Origin: Roseiarcus sp963749715
GTDB taxonomy: Bacteria > Pseudomonadota > Alphaproteobacteria > Rhizobiales > Beijerinckiaceae
Assembly (NCBI GenBank): GCA_963749715.1
Contig: CAVVNR010000002.1
Location: 124,001 to 188,000 of the forward strand
Reading direction: 5' to 3'
DNA: 64,000 nucleotides
Shown: positions 17,791 to 29,453 of the stretch, piece after piece
How the letters are laid out: each line of letters begins with the position of its first letter
Numbering within the stretch: the first letter of the stretch is position 1
Made by a program: the position numbers and the translations under genes
Notes under the pieces: generated by a model
What the model saw: the letters and a program-made list of their open reading frames with translations, nothing else
Database searches by the model: none
What the model was told of the DNA's origin: nothing

Positions 17791-18876
17791 ATGTCCGCCC
17801 CTGCCGAACGCCCCGCCGAGTCGAGCGCGCTGGCGACGCTCAACGCACGCGCACGCGAAATCTTCCGCAGCATCGTCGATTCCTATCTCTCGAACGGAGA
17901 GCCCGTAGGTTCGCGGCATTTGTCGCGCATGCTGCCGATTTCGCTCTCGCCCGCCTCGGTTCGCAATGTGATGCAGGACCTCGAGGAGCTTGGACTCATA
18001 TACGCCCCGCACGCCAGCGCCGGGCGCCTGCCGACCCAGCAGGGTCTGCGGCTGTTCGTCGACGCGCTGCTCGAGTTCGGGGATCTCGGGCGCGAGGAGC
18101 GGGCGCGCATCGACAGCCAGGTGCGGGCGGCGGCGGAGGGGGGCGGGTTCGAAGGCGCGCTCGCCGAGACCACGAGCTTGCTCTCGGAATTGACCCGCGG
18201 CGCCGGAGTGGTGCTGACCAGCAAGGCCGACGCACCGCTGAAGCACGTCGAATTCGTGCGCCTCGAGTCCGGCCGCGCGCTAGCGATCCTGGTCGCCGAG
18301 GACGGCTCGATCGAGAACCGCGTGGTCGCGACGCCGCCGGGCATGCCGGCTTCGACCTTCGTCGAGGCCAGCAATTTTCTCAGCGCGCGCATCCGCGGCC
18401 GAACGCTTGCCGAGGTGACCGCGGAAATCGAGGCGGCGCGCCGCGACGCGCGCCGGGAGCTCGACGATATAGCCGCCCGCCTGGTCGAAGCCGGCCTCGT
18501 CTCCTGGTCCGGCGCCGGCGGATCGGGCGACCAGCTCATCGTTCGCGGACAGGCCAACCTGCTCGGCGATCTGCGCGCCTCGGAGGACCTCGAGCGCATC
18601 CGCACCCTGTTCGCCGACCTCGAGACCAAGACCGACGTGATCGAGCTTCTACATCGCGCCGAGACCGGCGAAGGGGTCAAGATTTTCATCGGCTCGGAGA
18701 ATAAGCTGTTCTCCCTGTCAGGATCCTCGATGATCGCCGCGCCGCTCAGGGACAGCGACCATCGCATCGCCGGCGTGCTCGGCGTCATCGGGCCGACGCG
18801 GCTCAACTACGGCCGCATTGTGCCGATGGTCGAATACGCGGCGCAAGTGCTGGGCGAGCTCAAACGCCCGCGCTAG
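17791..18876 (+). CDS. hrcA: Heat-inducible transcription repressor HrcA
   Basis: 361-aa repressor of class I heat-shock genes, acting at CIRCE operators with GroE help. Signature regions are LNARAREIFRSIVDSYLSNG, EPVGSRHLSRMLPISLSPAS and VRNVMQDLEELGLIYAPHAS (winged helix), and GRLPTQQGLRLFVDALLE. The C-terminal part ends LRDSDHRIAGVLGVIGPTRL and NYGRIVPMVEYAAQVL. grpE, the usual downstream partner, is not here; an HdeD gene follows at 18914. No CIRCE inverted repeat was seen upstream. Confidence 0.95.
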   Translation: MSAPAERPAESSALATLNARAREIFRSIVDSYLSNGEPVGSRHLSRMLPISLSPASVRNVMQDLEELGLIYAPHASAGRLPTQQGLRLFVDALLEFGDLGREERARIDSQVRAAAEGGGFEGALAETTSLLSELTRGAGVVLTSKADAPLKHVEFVRLESGRALAILVAEDGSIENRVVATPPGMPASTFVEASNFLSARIRGRTLAEVTAEIEAARRDARRELDDIAARLVEAGLVSWSGAGGSGDQLIVRGQANLLGDLRASEDLERIRTLFADLETKTDVIELLHRAETGEGVKIFIGSENKLFSLSGSSMIAAPLRDSDHRIAGVLGVIGPTRLNYGRIVPMVEYAAQVLGELKRPR

Positions 18877-18913
18877 ATGCGGCGCGCCCTATCTCGCTGC
18901 CGGGAGGAACGCA

Positions 18914-19492
18914 ATGTCGAACGCATCGAACGTCGGGACCTCTCAGCATAGCCTCGGCGAAGCCATCGGGCGGTTGCGGGGCAAATGGGCGGCCATCACC
19001 GCCTTCGGCGTGCTGCTCGTGGTCCTCGGCATCGCGGCCCTAGTCTTCTCCCTCACCTTCACAATCGTGACGGTCGCGCTCAACGGCGTCTTGTTCCTTA
19101 TCGCCGGCGGGGCCGAAATCGGCATCGGCATGCATTCGCGCGGCTGGGGCCGGTTCTTTCTCTGGGTCGTTGGCGGCCTTCTCTATATCGCCGCCGGGAT
19201 CTTGTGCATCGTCAACCCAATTCTGGGTTCGGTGGCGCTGACGCTCCTGCTCGGCGCGGGCCTCATCGCCGCGGGCATGGTTCGCGCCTTCCTGGCGACG
19301 CAGCTTCCGGCCGACCAGCCGCGCGCCCTCGTTTTTCTCGCCGCGGGGGTCACAATCCTTCTGGGTTTGATCATTGTCACTCACTGGCCCCTCGACAGCG
19401 TTTATGTGTTGGGGACCCTGCTCGGCGTCGACCTCCTGTTCCACGGGGTCGGATGGGTGAGCTTCGGTATGGGGTTGCATTCGCGGGCCTGA
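18914..19492 (+). CDS. HdeD family acid-resistance-type membrane protein
   Basis: 192 aa with a short hydrophilic N-terminus, then about six hydrophobic helices in pairs (WAAITAFGVLLVVLGIAALV, LNGVLFLIAGGAEIGIGM, FLWVVGGLLYIAAGILCIV, LTLLLGAGLIAAGMVRAFL, LVFLAAGVTILLGLIIV, GTLLGVDLLFHGVGWVSFG). This is the DUF308/HdeD repeat pattern of inner-membrane proteins linked to stress in E. coli. A GGAGG site precedes the ATG. It follows hrcA by 37 nt and may be co-transcribed. Confidence 0.85.
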   Translation: MSNASNVGTSQHSLGEAIGRLRGKWAAITAFGVLLVVLGIAALVFSLTFTIVTVALNGVLFLIAGGAEIGIGMHSRGWGRFFLWVVGGLLYIAAGILCIVNPILGSVALTLLLGAGLIAAGMVRAFLATQLPADQPRALVFLAAGVTILLGLIIVTHWPLDSVYVLGTLLGVDLLFHGVGWVSFGMGLHSRA

Positions 19493-19529
19493 CGCGCTTG
19501 GGCTTCGCTCGGGTCTCGAGGAGCCAACA

Positions 19530-22208
<2,679 letters not shown>

Positions 22209-22272
22209 AACGTCGCAACTGCAGGCGGCTCTCGCAGCGCTAACGCCGTCGGCCGGAGACGCAATGCAACCC

Positions 22273-22894
22273 TCACCCGAATTTGAGGACCTGGGTGTTG
22301 GAGGCGCCGCCGACGACGAGGGAATCGACGCCGCTGCCGTCGACGTTGACGAGCGTGCGCACGGTGTTTGAGGCGCCCCAGCCTTCAGTGTAGCCGTGCT
22401 TATTAATGGTCGCGGTCGGGTCCATGGTGAAGATCAGCTGGTTGCTCGAATTGTAAGAGCCCAGCGCCATGAAGGTCGAGCTCGCGCCAAAGCCGACAAT
22501 GTGGGGGGTGCCGTCGCCGTTCACGTCGCCGACGAGCCGCGGCGTCAGCGCGTCCGACCAGCCCTGATTCAAACCGAAGTTGTTGAGCGCGAGATACATC
22601 TGCCCGAAAGGCTGGCCATTGTGCGCCGAAGGGTCCTGGCCCATCGCCACATAGACGCCGGCCGCGCCGAAGGCGATGATGTCGTCAAAGCCCGTCGTCG
22701 TATCCTTCACGATGTCGGGGACCGTGTTCGAAGTCCGTCCAGCCCTGGGCGTCGCCGAGGTTCCCGTTCGTCCCGCTGATCTGAGCGAGCGTCAATGACC
22801 CAAGCGAGTAGTGGCCGCCGGTGTCCGAGCACAAGGCGAATTCGAGCCCCTGCGGCCCCCTGCCGACGAAGTCGGCCACCCCGTCGCGGGAATA
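22273..22894 (-). pseudogene. FG-GAP/VCBS-type repeat protein fragment, frameshifted
   Basis: The C-terminal end of a beta-propeller-like repeat protein: VADFVGRGPQGLEFALCSDT, YSLGSLTLAQISGTNGN and DAQGWTDF in one frame, then VPDIVKDTTTGFDDIIAFG, RLVGDVNGDGTPHIVGFG and LVNVDGSGVDSLVVGGA in another (an extra T near 22713). DVNGDG and NVDGSG are calcium-loop-like motifs typical of FG-GAP repeats. No start codon or signal peptide is present; the 5' end is lost where it meets a LysR remnant near 22890. Confidence 0.65.
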
Positions 22895-23128
22895 TCCGGA
22901 CAGCGACAGCTACGCGACGCTTCAATTGCCAGGTGCGCTACACGTCAACAGCGCGCAAACCTATGAAGCCGCTGCCCTCGCCGGCCTTGGCCTGATTCAG
23001 GGCCACTCTTGGGGATTGGCCGATACTTCGAGAGTGGAAGGCTTGTGGAGATCATGTCCGATTTTCGCCGCCAGCCGCTCGGCGTGTCCCTCGTCGTAGC
23101 GCATCGGAGCAATCTGTCGCGCCTGGGA
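22886..23128 (+). pseudogene. LysR-type regulator, C-terminal remnant
   Basis: The plus strand reads YATLQLPGALHVNSAQTYEA and AALAGLGLIQ. After a one-base break near 22998 it continues GIGRYFESGRLVEIMSDFRR and PLGVSLVVAHRSNLSR, which is the typical end of a LysR substrate-binding domain. The N-terminal helix-turn-helix and most of the effector domain are missing, the left edge abutting the FG-GAP fragment and the right edge lying 9 nt from the tRNA-Glu 3' end. Confidence 0.7.
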
Positions 23129-23136
23129 CGATGGCT

Positions 23137-23212
23137 TGGCGCTCCCAAGGGGACTCGAACCCCTGTTTTCGCCGTGAGAGGGCGACGTCCTGGACCGCTA
23201 GACGATGGGAGC
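23137..23212 (-). tRNA. tRNA-Glu (anticodon CTC)
   Basis: A 76-nt cloverleaf on the minus strand. The acceptor stem GCTCCCA pairs with TGGGAGC, with G as discriminator and an encoded CCA. The D arm is TCTAGCGGTCCAGGA, the anticodon arm GCCCTCTCACGGC carries CTC, and the T arm has AGGGGTTCGAGTCCCCT. The sequence matches the glutamate tRNA pattern. Confidence 0.95.
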
Positions 23213-23421
23213 GACGCTGCCGCGGCGGGAAGGCGATTGTATATCGGCGCTTCGAGGGCTAGGCAAGCAGGCGGAAGCGTCACCGGCAAAACCAACGCGC
23301 GCCGCCCGCGGGCGCGCGGGTTCATCTTCGGTTGAGTTTGTGGCGCCGAACTTGCAATCCTCGGATTCGGCTGCGAATCGATCAAAGCGTCGAGCGGCGG
23401 TCGAGATGGAGTTCTGATCTG

Positions 23422-24234
23422 ATGCCAATGGCGAGCCTCGCCCGGCGGCCGACCGTGCTGATCGTCTTGCACCAGGAGCATTCGACGCCCGGCCGCATCG
23501 GCGCGGCGCTCAGAGCCATGGACGTGAGGCTCGACATCCGCCGGCCGAGCCTCGGCGATCCGCTGCCGGAGACGCTCGCGGGTCACGACGGCGTCATCGT
23601 GTTCGGCGGCCCGATGGGCGCGAACGACACCCTCGACTGGGTCAGGCGCGAGATCGACTGGCTCGAAACGCCGCTCGCGCAAGCAAAGCCCACGCTCGGC
23701 GTCTGCCTTGGGGCGCAGATGCTGGCGCGCGCTCTCGGCGCGCGGGTGTTCAGTTACGACGACAAGCGCAGCGAGATCGGCTATTACCCGATCGAACCGA
23801 CCCCGGCCGGCGAGCGGCTGTGCGGCGCCAAATTTCCGCGCACCGTCTATCAATGGCATTCCGACGGCTTCGATCTGCCCGAGGGGGCTGAGCTTCTCGC
23901 CGCCGGCGCGGCGCATTTCCCCAACCAGGCCTTTCGCCACGGCAGTCATGCGGTCGGGCTTCAGTTCCACCCGGAAGTCACCTATCACATGATGTGCCGC
24001 TGGACCCATCGCGGCGCCGAGCGCCTGACCCGCCCCGGCGCCCTCAGCCGTCCCGAGCATCTCGGCGGCTGGTTCCAGCACGACGGCAGGGTCGCCGCCT
24101 GGCTCGAGGCGTTCCTGCCCGCCTGGCTCGGAGGGCTGCTCCCCGAAGCCCAGCCGTCGGTGGGCGCGGAAAGCGCCAACTTCAACCGCGCGCCGAGCCG
24201 CGAAGCGCCCGCGGCCCGCTACGCCGGGGCTTGA
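23422..24234 (+). CDS. Class I glutamine amidotransferase domain protein
   Basis: 270 aa, a stand-alone GATase similar to the GMP-synthase amidotransferase domain. VIVFGGPMGANDTLDWV is an early loop, TLGVCLGAQMLARALGARV holds the nucleophile Cys, and GLQFHPEVTYHMM holds the catalytic His-x-Glu. YQWHSDGFDLPEGAELLA is also typical. A C-terminal extension of about 40 residues is low-complexity. Start at MPMASLARRP is provisional because the ribosome site is weak. The acceptor substrate is unknown; relatives include putative gamma-glutamyl or polyamine metabolism proteins. Confidence 0.85.
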   Translation: MPMASLARRPTVLIVLHQEHSTPGRIGAALRAMDVRLDIRRPSLGDPLPETLAGHDGVIVFGGPMGANDTLDWVRREIDWLETPLAQAKPTLGVCLGAQMLARALGARVFSYDDKRSEIGYYPIEPTPAGERLCGAKFPRTVYQWHSDGFDLPEGAELLAAGAAHFPNQAFRHGSHAVGLQFHPEVTYHMMCRWTHRGAERLTRPGALSRPEHLGGWFQHDGRVAAWLEAFLPAWLGGLLPEAQPSVGAESANFNRAPSREAPAARYAGA

Positions 24235-24566
24235 GGGACCGGCGACCGCCAGGCTTCAACCCGCCGGGCGAATTCAACGAGCAAGTCAAGATAAATTCAA
24301 GCAAGACGGGTCGGACTTGCTTGGTTTTGTTCGTCCGAATCGGGGCCTTTCAATGCGTTCCGGGGAATCCACAGCATTAAAATTCCCCCCGCGCGCCGAG
24401 GCTGTGTGCGAAGCGTCTCAAGCGGATGTGTCCTCTCTTTCTCAGCTGCGGCGGGGCAGCCTAATGCGGTCTCAATTCCGCGATTGGGAATACGTATAGC
24501 CCAGAGTTCTGTTTTTTGCAACTCCCTGCGTGAAAAATTTGCCGACCGGATTTTCGCGCGAATCCC
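24235..24566. other. Intergenic region, no gene seen
   Basis: About 330 bp between the 3' ends of the amidotransferase and ABC exporter genes, which converge here. AT-richer than the flanks. No convincing frame, RNA or strong terminator hairpin was found. Confidence 0.5.
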
Positions 24567-26399
24567 CTATTTGAGGGCGGGCCCTAGTTGGATCGCTTCC
24601 GCCGCACCCCCCCAAAAGTCCTGAAACACTGGCTCTGTCGCGAGCAGTTCCGAGTATCCGCCCCAATTCCGCAGGCGCCCTTGCGCCAGCATGTAGATGC
24701 AATCGCAGTCTCTCACGAACGCGGGCCGATGGCTGATGACGATTATCGTCTTCTCGCCTCTCAGTTTGCCGATCGCCTCAACGATCGCGGCTTCAGTCCC
24801 TGGATCCAAATTCGCCGTCGCTTCGTCGATCACGAGAACGTCTGGGTCGAGGTAAAGGGCCCGGGCGATTCCCAATCGCTGGCGTTCGCCGCCCGAGAGC
24901 CGATCTCCGCGTTCGCCGACAATCGCGTTCAATCCGCCTGGGAGGGAGAGTACGAAACGATCGATCTGCGCCGCGCGGAGCGCACGCCACACTCGCTCGT
25001 CATCAATCTCCTCCTCAGGCACGCCGAAGGCGATATTGCGCCGGACGCTGTCGTCGATGAAGAAGACGGTCTGCGGCACATATCCGATATTTCGCTGCCA
25101 GCCAGCAAGATTGTCATGCATATTGCTTCCGTCCACCAGGATCTTGCCCGCGCTTGGAACCAGCAGTCCGAGGATAAGGTCGACCAGAGTGGTCTTGCCG
25201 GCGCCGGTCGAGCCGATCAGGCCTATCCAATGCCCCTGCGGAATTTCGAGCGACACATCGTCGATCGCCGGCTTGCGCCCCCCGGAATACCAATAGGACA
25301 CATGGTCGAGCACGAGCGCGCGCCGGAACGGGATTGGGGATGCCTGCATCTCGGCAGTGCCCGGCAGCGGCTCCGATGGACGATGCCGCAATGCGAGCAG
25401 TTCTCGATAAATCACCTCGGTCGAAGCGTAGCGATAGCGAACTTGTGCAAGCGAACCGCTCAGGCGACTGGTCGAGGGTATCAGCCGGATTGCGGCCAAA
25501 GCGAACATTCCCAGGATCGGCAGGATCGACTGCAGGTCTTCTCCGCTTCTCAACAGGATCGCCGCAATCGCCACCATCGCGGTAACGGCGAGAGTATCAA
25601 TGACGAAGCGCGGAAGCGCGGAAAGAAAGCTCAACGATCGCAGGGAATCGGTAAATCGCTGGACATGGTGGGCGTGCTGCTCGATGAAGAACGAGCGTCG
25701 GCCGGTTATCATGGTCTCCTTGACGCCCCTGATCGCTTGCTCAGCCCATTGGATCATCGCAGCGAAGCTTTGTTCAGCCATGCGCCCCAACTCGGCCAAG
25801 CGACGCCGCGTCGCTTGGTAGACCACGGCGGTCGGAACGGCGAGGACGACCAAAGCGCCGAGCGTCGCCAGCGGCTCGACGATCATCAACAAGCCGGTCA
25901 GGGTCACGATGACCAAGAGCTCTCCCATTACCGTCAGGAGATTTACCATAAATCCGCTTGAGAATTCCTCGACCGAACGAACAGTCACTGTGACCAGATC
26001 AGCGCTATTCCTCTGGAGATGGAAGGTGTACGGTGCGTTCAGGTAGCCGGCCATCAAGTGACGTGAGAGATTGACTTCTTTCTTCATGGCATAGCGAAAG
26101 AGCCACCGGTTCGACTGTATGAGGTAGACAGTCTTAAAAACGAATAGGACGATCAGAGCCGGTCCGAAAAGGAAAAACAACTGCTGCGGCTCGCGGAGAT
26201 TCAGTTTGGATAGGAGCGGCAGGGCGTGCTGCGCTTTGACGAGCAGCTCAGGTTCCTTCAGCACAGCGATAAAGGGGATAACCAGACCGATGCTGACCGC
26301 CTCGAAGAATGCGCCGAGAACCATGGCGCACAACAGAAAGGCGCCCTCGATCTTTTCCCGCGGGGTAAGAATGTACCAGAGTTGCGTTATCAGCTTCAC
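24567..26399 (-). CDS. ABC exporter (permease-ATPase fusion), lipid/oligosaccharide flippase-like
   Basis: 610-aa half-transporter. Six predicted membrane helices lie in the first 320 residues (GAFLLCAMVLGAFFEAVSIG, FFLFGPALIVLFVFKTVYLI, LVIVTLTGLLMIVEPL and others). The ATPase domain has Walker A GSTGAGKTT, signature LSGGERQRLGIARALYLDPD, Walker B DVLVIDEATANLD and the switch VISHRPAF. Overall layout resembles PglK/MsbA-type flippases of lipid-linked sugars. At the edge of a polysaccharide locus it is a good candidate for moving the polymer or its lipid-linked unit, but the substrate is inferred only. Confidence 0.85.
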   Translation of the reverse strand: MKLITQLWYILTPREKIEGAFLLCAMVLGAFFEAVSIGLVIPFIAVLKEPELLVKAQHALPLLSKLNLREPQQLFFLFGPALIVLFVFKTVYLIQSNRWLFRYAMKKEVNLSRHLMAGYLNAPYTFHLQRNSADLVTVTVRSVEEFSSGFMVNLLTVMGELLVIVTLTGLLMIVEPLATLGALVVLAVPTAVVYQATRRRLAELGRMAEQSFAAMIQWAEQAIRGVKETMITGRRSFFIEQHAHHVQRFTDSLRSLSFLSALPRFVIDTLAVTAMVAIAAILLRSGEDLQSILPILGMFALAAIRLIPSTSRLSGSLAQVRYRYASTEVIYRELLALRHRPSEPLPGTAEMQASPIPFRRALVLDHVSYWYSGGRKPAIDDVSLEIPQGHWIGLIGSTGAGKTTLVDLILGLLVPSAGKILVDGSNMHDNLAGWQRNIGYVPQTVFFIDDSVRRNIAFGVPEEEIDDERVWRALRAAQIDRFVLSLPGGLNAIVGERGDRLSGGERQRLGIARALYLDPDVLVIDEATANLDPGTEAAIVEAIGKLRGEKTIIVISHRPAFVRDCDCIYMLAQGRLRNWGGYSELLATEPVFQDFWGGAAEAIQLGPALK

Positions 26400-26843
26400 T
26401 TATGATCTCATCCCAAAACAAACTGCCCGCAAAGAGTATCCGGTGACTGACGCCGGCGCCAGTCCGAGGACCGGCGCTGAGGAGTGACCAAGCCCGCCAG
26501 GCGGCGATCAGCTTTCAGACTTTATCCCGCGAAATCCGCCCTCGCGCGTGCGGGGGCGCCGGTTTCGTCTTCTGCGCGGTCGGCGCCGCGCCAGGTTCTC
26601 CGCGGTCTTCGCCGCCGTCGAGCTCCAAATTGACGAACCAACTTGCGATGGGTAGCCTGAAGGGCAACTCGCCCACGGCGGGAACGACCGCGTCCGGCTC
26701 GCTCGGGGCAAAGTTTCTTCACGTGATCCCGCGTCGCTGGTGAACGCCGAGACTTTGGAACGGGCCGAGAAGGCGCGCGCATCCGCGGCGCCGCGAACTG
26801 TCGACGACGGCCGCGGCGGCTTCGGAAGCGGGGTAAGCTCTCG
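26400..26843. other. Intergenic region between divergent genes, no gene seen
   Basis: About 440 bp between the start of the ABC exporter (minus) and the Gfo/Idh gene (plus), so promoters for both should lie here. Short GC-rich frames exist on both strands but none resembles a known family or has a clear ribosome site. Confidence 0.5.
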
Positions 26844-27822
26844 ATGATTCGCTTTGGCGTGCTGGGGACGGCCAGGGTCGTGCCGATCGGACTCTTGGCG
26901 CCGGCGAAGGAGACGTCGGGGGTCGAAGTAAGCGCGATTGCCTCTCGAACGCCACAGAAGGCCGAAGCGTTTGCTGCACGCCATGGAATTCAGCGCGCGT
27001 TTGGCTCCTATGAGGCGCTTTTGGAATCAAGAGATGTTGATGCAATATACATCGCGCTTCCGCCGGCGCTTCACTTTGACTGGGCGCGTCGCGCGATGGA
27101 AGCAGGCAAGCATGTGCTCTGTGAGAAGCCCCTTGCCGAGAATGCCCAATTAGCGCAAGAGCTTACGCTGTCCGCGAAGCGACAGGGCCGAGTCTTGGTT
27201 GAAGCCATGCACCTTCGCTACCTTGACATGCTGCGCCATCAACGCGAGCTGGCGGCTGGCGGCGAGTTTGGCCGGGTGCTTCGCATCGAAGCTTGCTTTC
27301 GCATGCCGTACGTGCCGATGGCCAAGGGGGATTTCCGTCTTCGCTTCGAACTTGGGGGGGGCGCGGCGCTCGATGCGGGTTGCTATGCGGTCAGCTGTTT
27401 GCGGTACATGGCAGGGGAGGAACCCGAGATCCTGTCGGTGCGTCACAAGTGCAGCAGTCCGCAGGTGGATCGTTGGATGCTCGCGAACTCTTCGATTCCC
27501 GTCCGGGGTCGAAGGCGTCGTCGAGTTCGGGTTCCGCGGCTTGTACACGCCCCGTGTTCTCATCCTTGTTACGTGTGAGAATGGTTGGATCAAATGGGAC
27601 GGCAAGGGCCTCGTGCACGCTAAGAGGGACGGCGACGAAATTCACGAATCGTTGCCGACAAAGTCGACCTATCAACTCCAGCTTGAAGCCTTCGCGAAGC
27701 GCGTCAGGGGCGAGAAGTCGGATGCGCTTCCGCCTGAAGACGCGGTCCTAACAGCGCGCGTCCTGGACGCAATCTATGAAAAGGCGGGTCTTGCTTTGAG
27801 AGGAACGCCCCAGACGTCATGA
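26844..27822 (+). CDS. Gfo/Idh/MocA family oxidoreductase, one frameshift
   Basis: NAD(P)-dependent sugar oxidoreductase family. N-terminal Rossmann segment MIRFGVLGTARVVPIGLLAP, then FGSYEALLESRDVDAIYIAL and the HVLCEKPLAENAQLAQEL motif with the family Glu-Lys-Pro. C-terminal sheet domain GRVLRIEACFRMPYVPM and GAALDAGCYAVSCLRYM. After about 27495 the coherent sequence moves to another frame (GVEGVVEFGFRGLYTPRVLI to the end at 27822); one extra base in TTCCCG would explain it. The stop overlaps the next gene start (ATGA). Probably acts on a sugar or nucleotide sugar for the polysaccharide. Confidence 0.85.
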
Positions 27823-29453
27823 AAGCCGTCCCCTGGCAAGCTTCTCCGCAGGATGCTGAAGGTCACTTGTGGGATGTCATCGTGATCGGTACTGGAGCGG
27901 GCGGCTCGACAGCCGGCTTCAACCTCGCGCGTTTGGGGCGGTCTGTGTTGTTTGTCGAGCGCGGCAAGCTTCTCGATCATGATTCCGCCGTGGTGAGAGG
28001 CGTGCCGTTGTCCTGGAGGGACAACCCCGAAAGATCGCTTAACCACGGCTGGTGGCCGCGGCCTCTCTATCGTCGGGAGGATGAGGGCGGCGCGCCGCTT
28101 CCTGAGCGGCCGCTCATCGGCTCCGGCACGGGCGGATCGACAGCGCAGTTCGGCGCGGTGATGGACCGGTTCCGGCCGCAGGACTTTACGCCGCGTCGTT
28201 TTTTCGCCAATGTTCCTGACGCATCATTGCCTGACGCCTGGCCGATCAGCTACGAGGAGATGACGCCGTTTTACGAGCGGGCGGAGAGCCTGTATCGAGT
28301 GCGCGGCACGCAAGACCCGCTCGCGCCGACGGGAAGCGGCCTGCTCGAGCCGTCGCGGGCATCGGATCGGGAGCTCGCCGTTTTTTCCGCCCTGCAGGGC
28401 GCGGGGCTCAACCCGTACCGCATTCATTCCGCATCAGAGCGCGTGCCCGGCTGCACTGGCTGCCCTGGAATGCTTTGCCCTCGGGCATGCCGCAACGACG
28501 CCGCCCGAATATGTCTCTATCCGGCGCTCGAGCGATTTGGCGCCAAGATGCTGCCAAACTGTCGCGCCGTCCGACTCGAAGAGGAAGGGCGGGCGGTTAA
28601 GCGGGTGATTTGCGAATCTAGCGGGCGGCGGATCGCGTTGCGGGCCCGAGTGTTCATTCTTGCGGCGAACGCGTTTCTCACGCCGGTTCTGCTTCAGCGC
28701 TCCGCCAATGCGCGATTTCCGAATGGTTTGGCCAACAGCTCGGGCTTGGTTGGCCGCAACCTGATGCTGCACGCGACCAACCATCTCTTCGCCCGACTGA
28801 AACGCAGCGCGCCGGCATTGGATTACGCCATCAATCATGGCCTGTCGCTCAATGACTTTTACGTCGATGGCGGCACGAAAATGGGGAATATTCACGCCCA
28901 CCCGCGAGCGACGCGCGATGAGGTGTTGAGGTTCCTGGTCCAATACTACCTGCAATCGGGCGGCTCCGGCTCGCGCAAATGGGCCGCCTATCTGCCTGGA
29001 TCGCTTCTCCGCATGATGGCGTCGGCGGGGACGTTCTTGACGCGTTCGTGGACCGTGTTTGCCGCCATCATCGAGGATCTCCCGTATCCAGGAAACCACG
29101 TCGCCGCGAAGGCGGGCTCAGAGGAGGACATCGTCTATACCTACCGCTATCCGGACGAGCTGCGTCGTCGCGCGCGCCTGATGTACGATCGGTTCAAAAG
29201 CGCGGTCGAGCCGTTCTTTGACGTGCGCCTCTTGCAAACGGGCGCCCTCAACGCCACGCATGTTTGCGGCACCTGCCGCTTTGGCGACGATCCAAGGACG
29301 AGCGTGCTCGACGGCGACAACCGCGCTCACGACCTGGACAATCTTTATGTTCTCGACGCATCCTTCTTTCCGTCGAGCGGCGGAATCAATCCGAGCCTGA
29401 CAATTGTGGCCAATAGCTTACGAGCCACCGAGAAGATCGGTCAAAGGCTATAG
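27819..29453 (+). CDS. GMC family FAD-dependent oxidoreductase
   Basis: 544 aa glucose-methanol-choline oxidoreductase. FAD-binding VIVIGTGAGGSTAGFNLARL is near residue 20. Further motifs are SGTGGSTAQFGAVMDRFRPQ, a Cys-rich insert GCTGCPGMLCPRACRND, and the C-terminal catalytic region with NATHVCGTCRFGDDPRTSVL and SFFPSSGGINPSLTIVANSL. The four-Cys insert could bind a metal or iron-sulfur cluster (inference). Translationally coupled to the Gfo/Idh gene by a 4-nt overlap, so the two may oxidise and reduce a common sugar intermediate. The 3' end overlaps the convergent polymerase gene by 13 nt. Confidence 0.88.
   Translation: MKAVPWQASPQDAEGHLWDVIVIGTGAGGSTAGFNLARLGRSVLFVERGKLLDHDSAVVRGVPLSWRDNPERSLNHGWWPRPLYRREDEGGAPLPERPLIGSGTGGSTAQFGAVMDRFRPQDFTPRRFFANVPDASLPDAWPISYEEMTPFYERAESLYRVRGTQDPLAPTGSGLLEPSRASDRELAVFSALQGAGLNPYRIHSASERVPGCTGCPGMLCPRACRNDAARICLYPALERFGAKMLPNCRAVRLEEEGRAVKRVICESSGRRIALRARVFILAANAFLTPVLLQRSANARFPNGLANSSGLVGRNLMLHATNHLFARLKRSAPALDYAINHGLSLNDFYVDGGTKMGNIHAHPRATRDEVLRFLVQYYLQSGGSGSRKWAAYLPGSLLRMMASAGTFLTRSWTVFAAIIEDLPYPGNHVAAKAGSEEDIVYTYRYPDELRRRARLMYDRFKSAVEPFFDVRLLQTGALNATHVCGTCRFGDDPRTSVLDGDNRAHDLDNLYVLDASFFPSSGGINPSLTIVANSLRATEKIGQRL

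Noticed and set aside
26508..26984. Minus-strand frame of 158 codons upstream of the Gfo/Idh gene
   Set aside because: Arg/Ser-rich translation with no motif, overlapping the start of a well-supported plus-strand gene.
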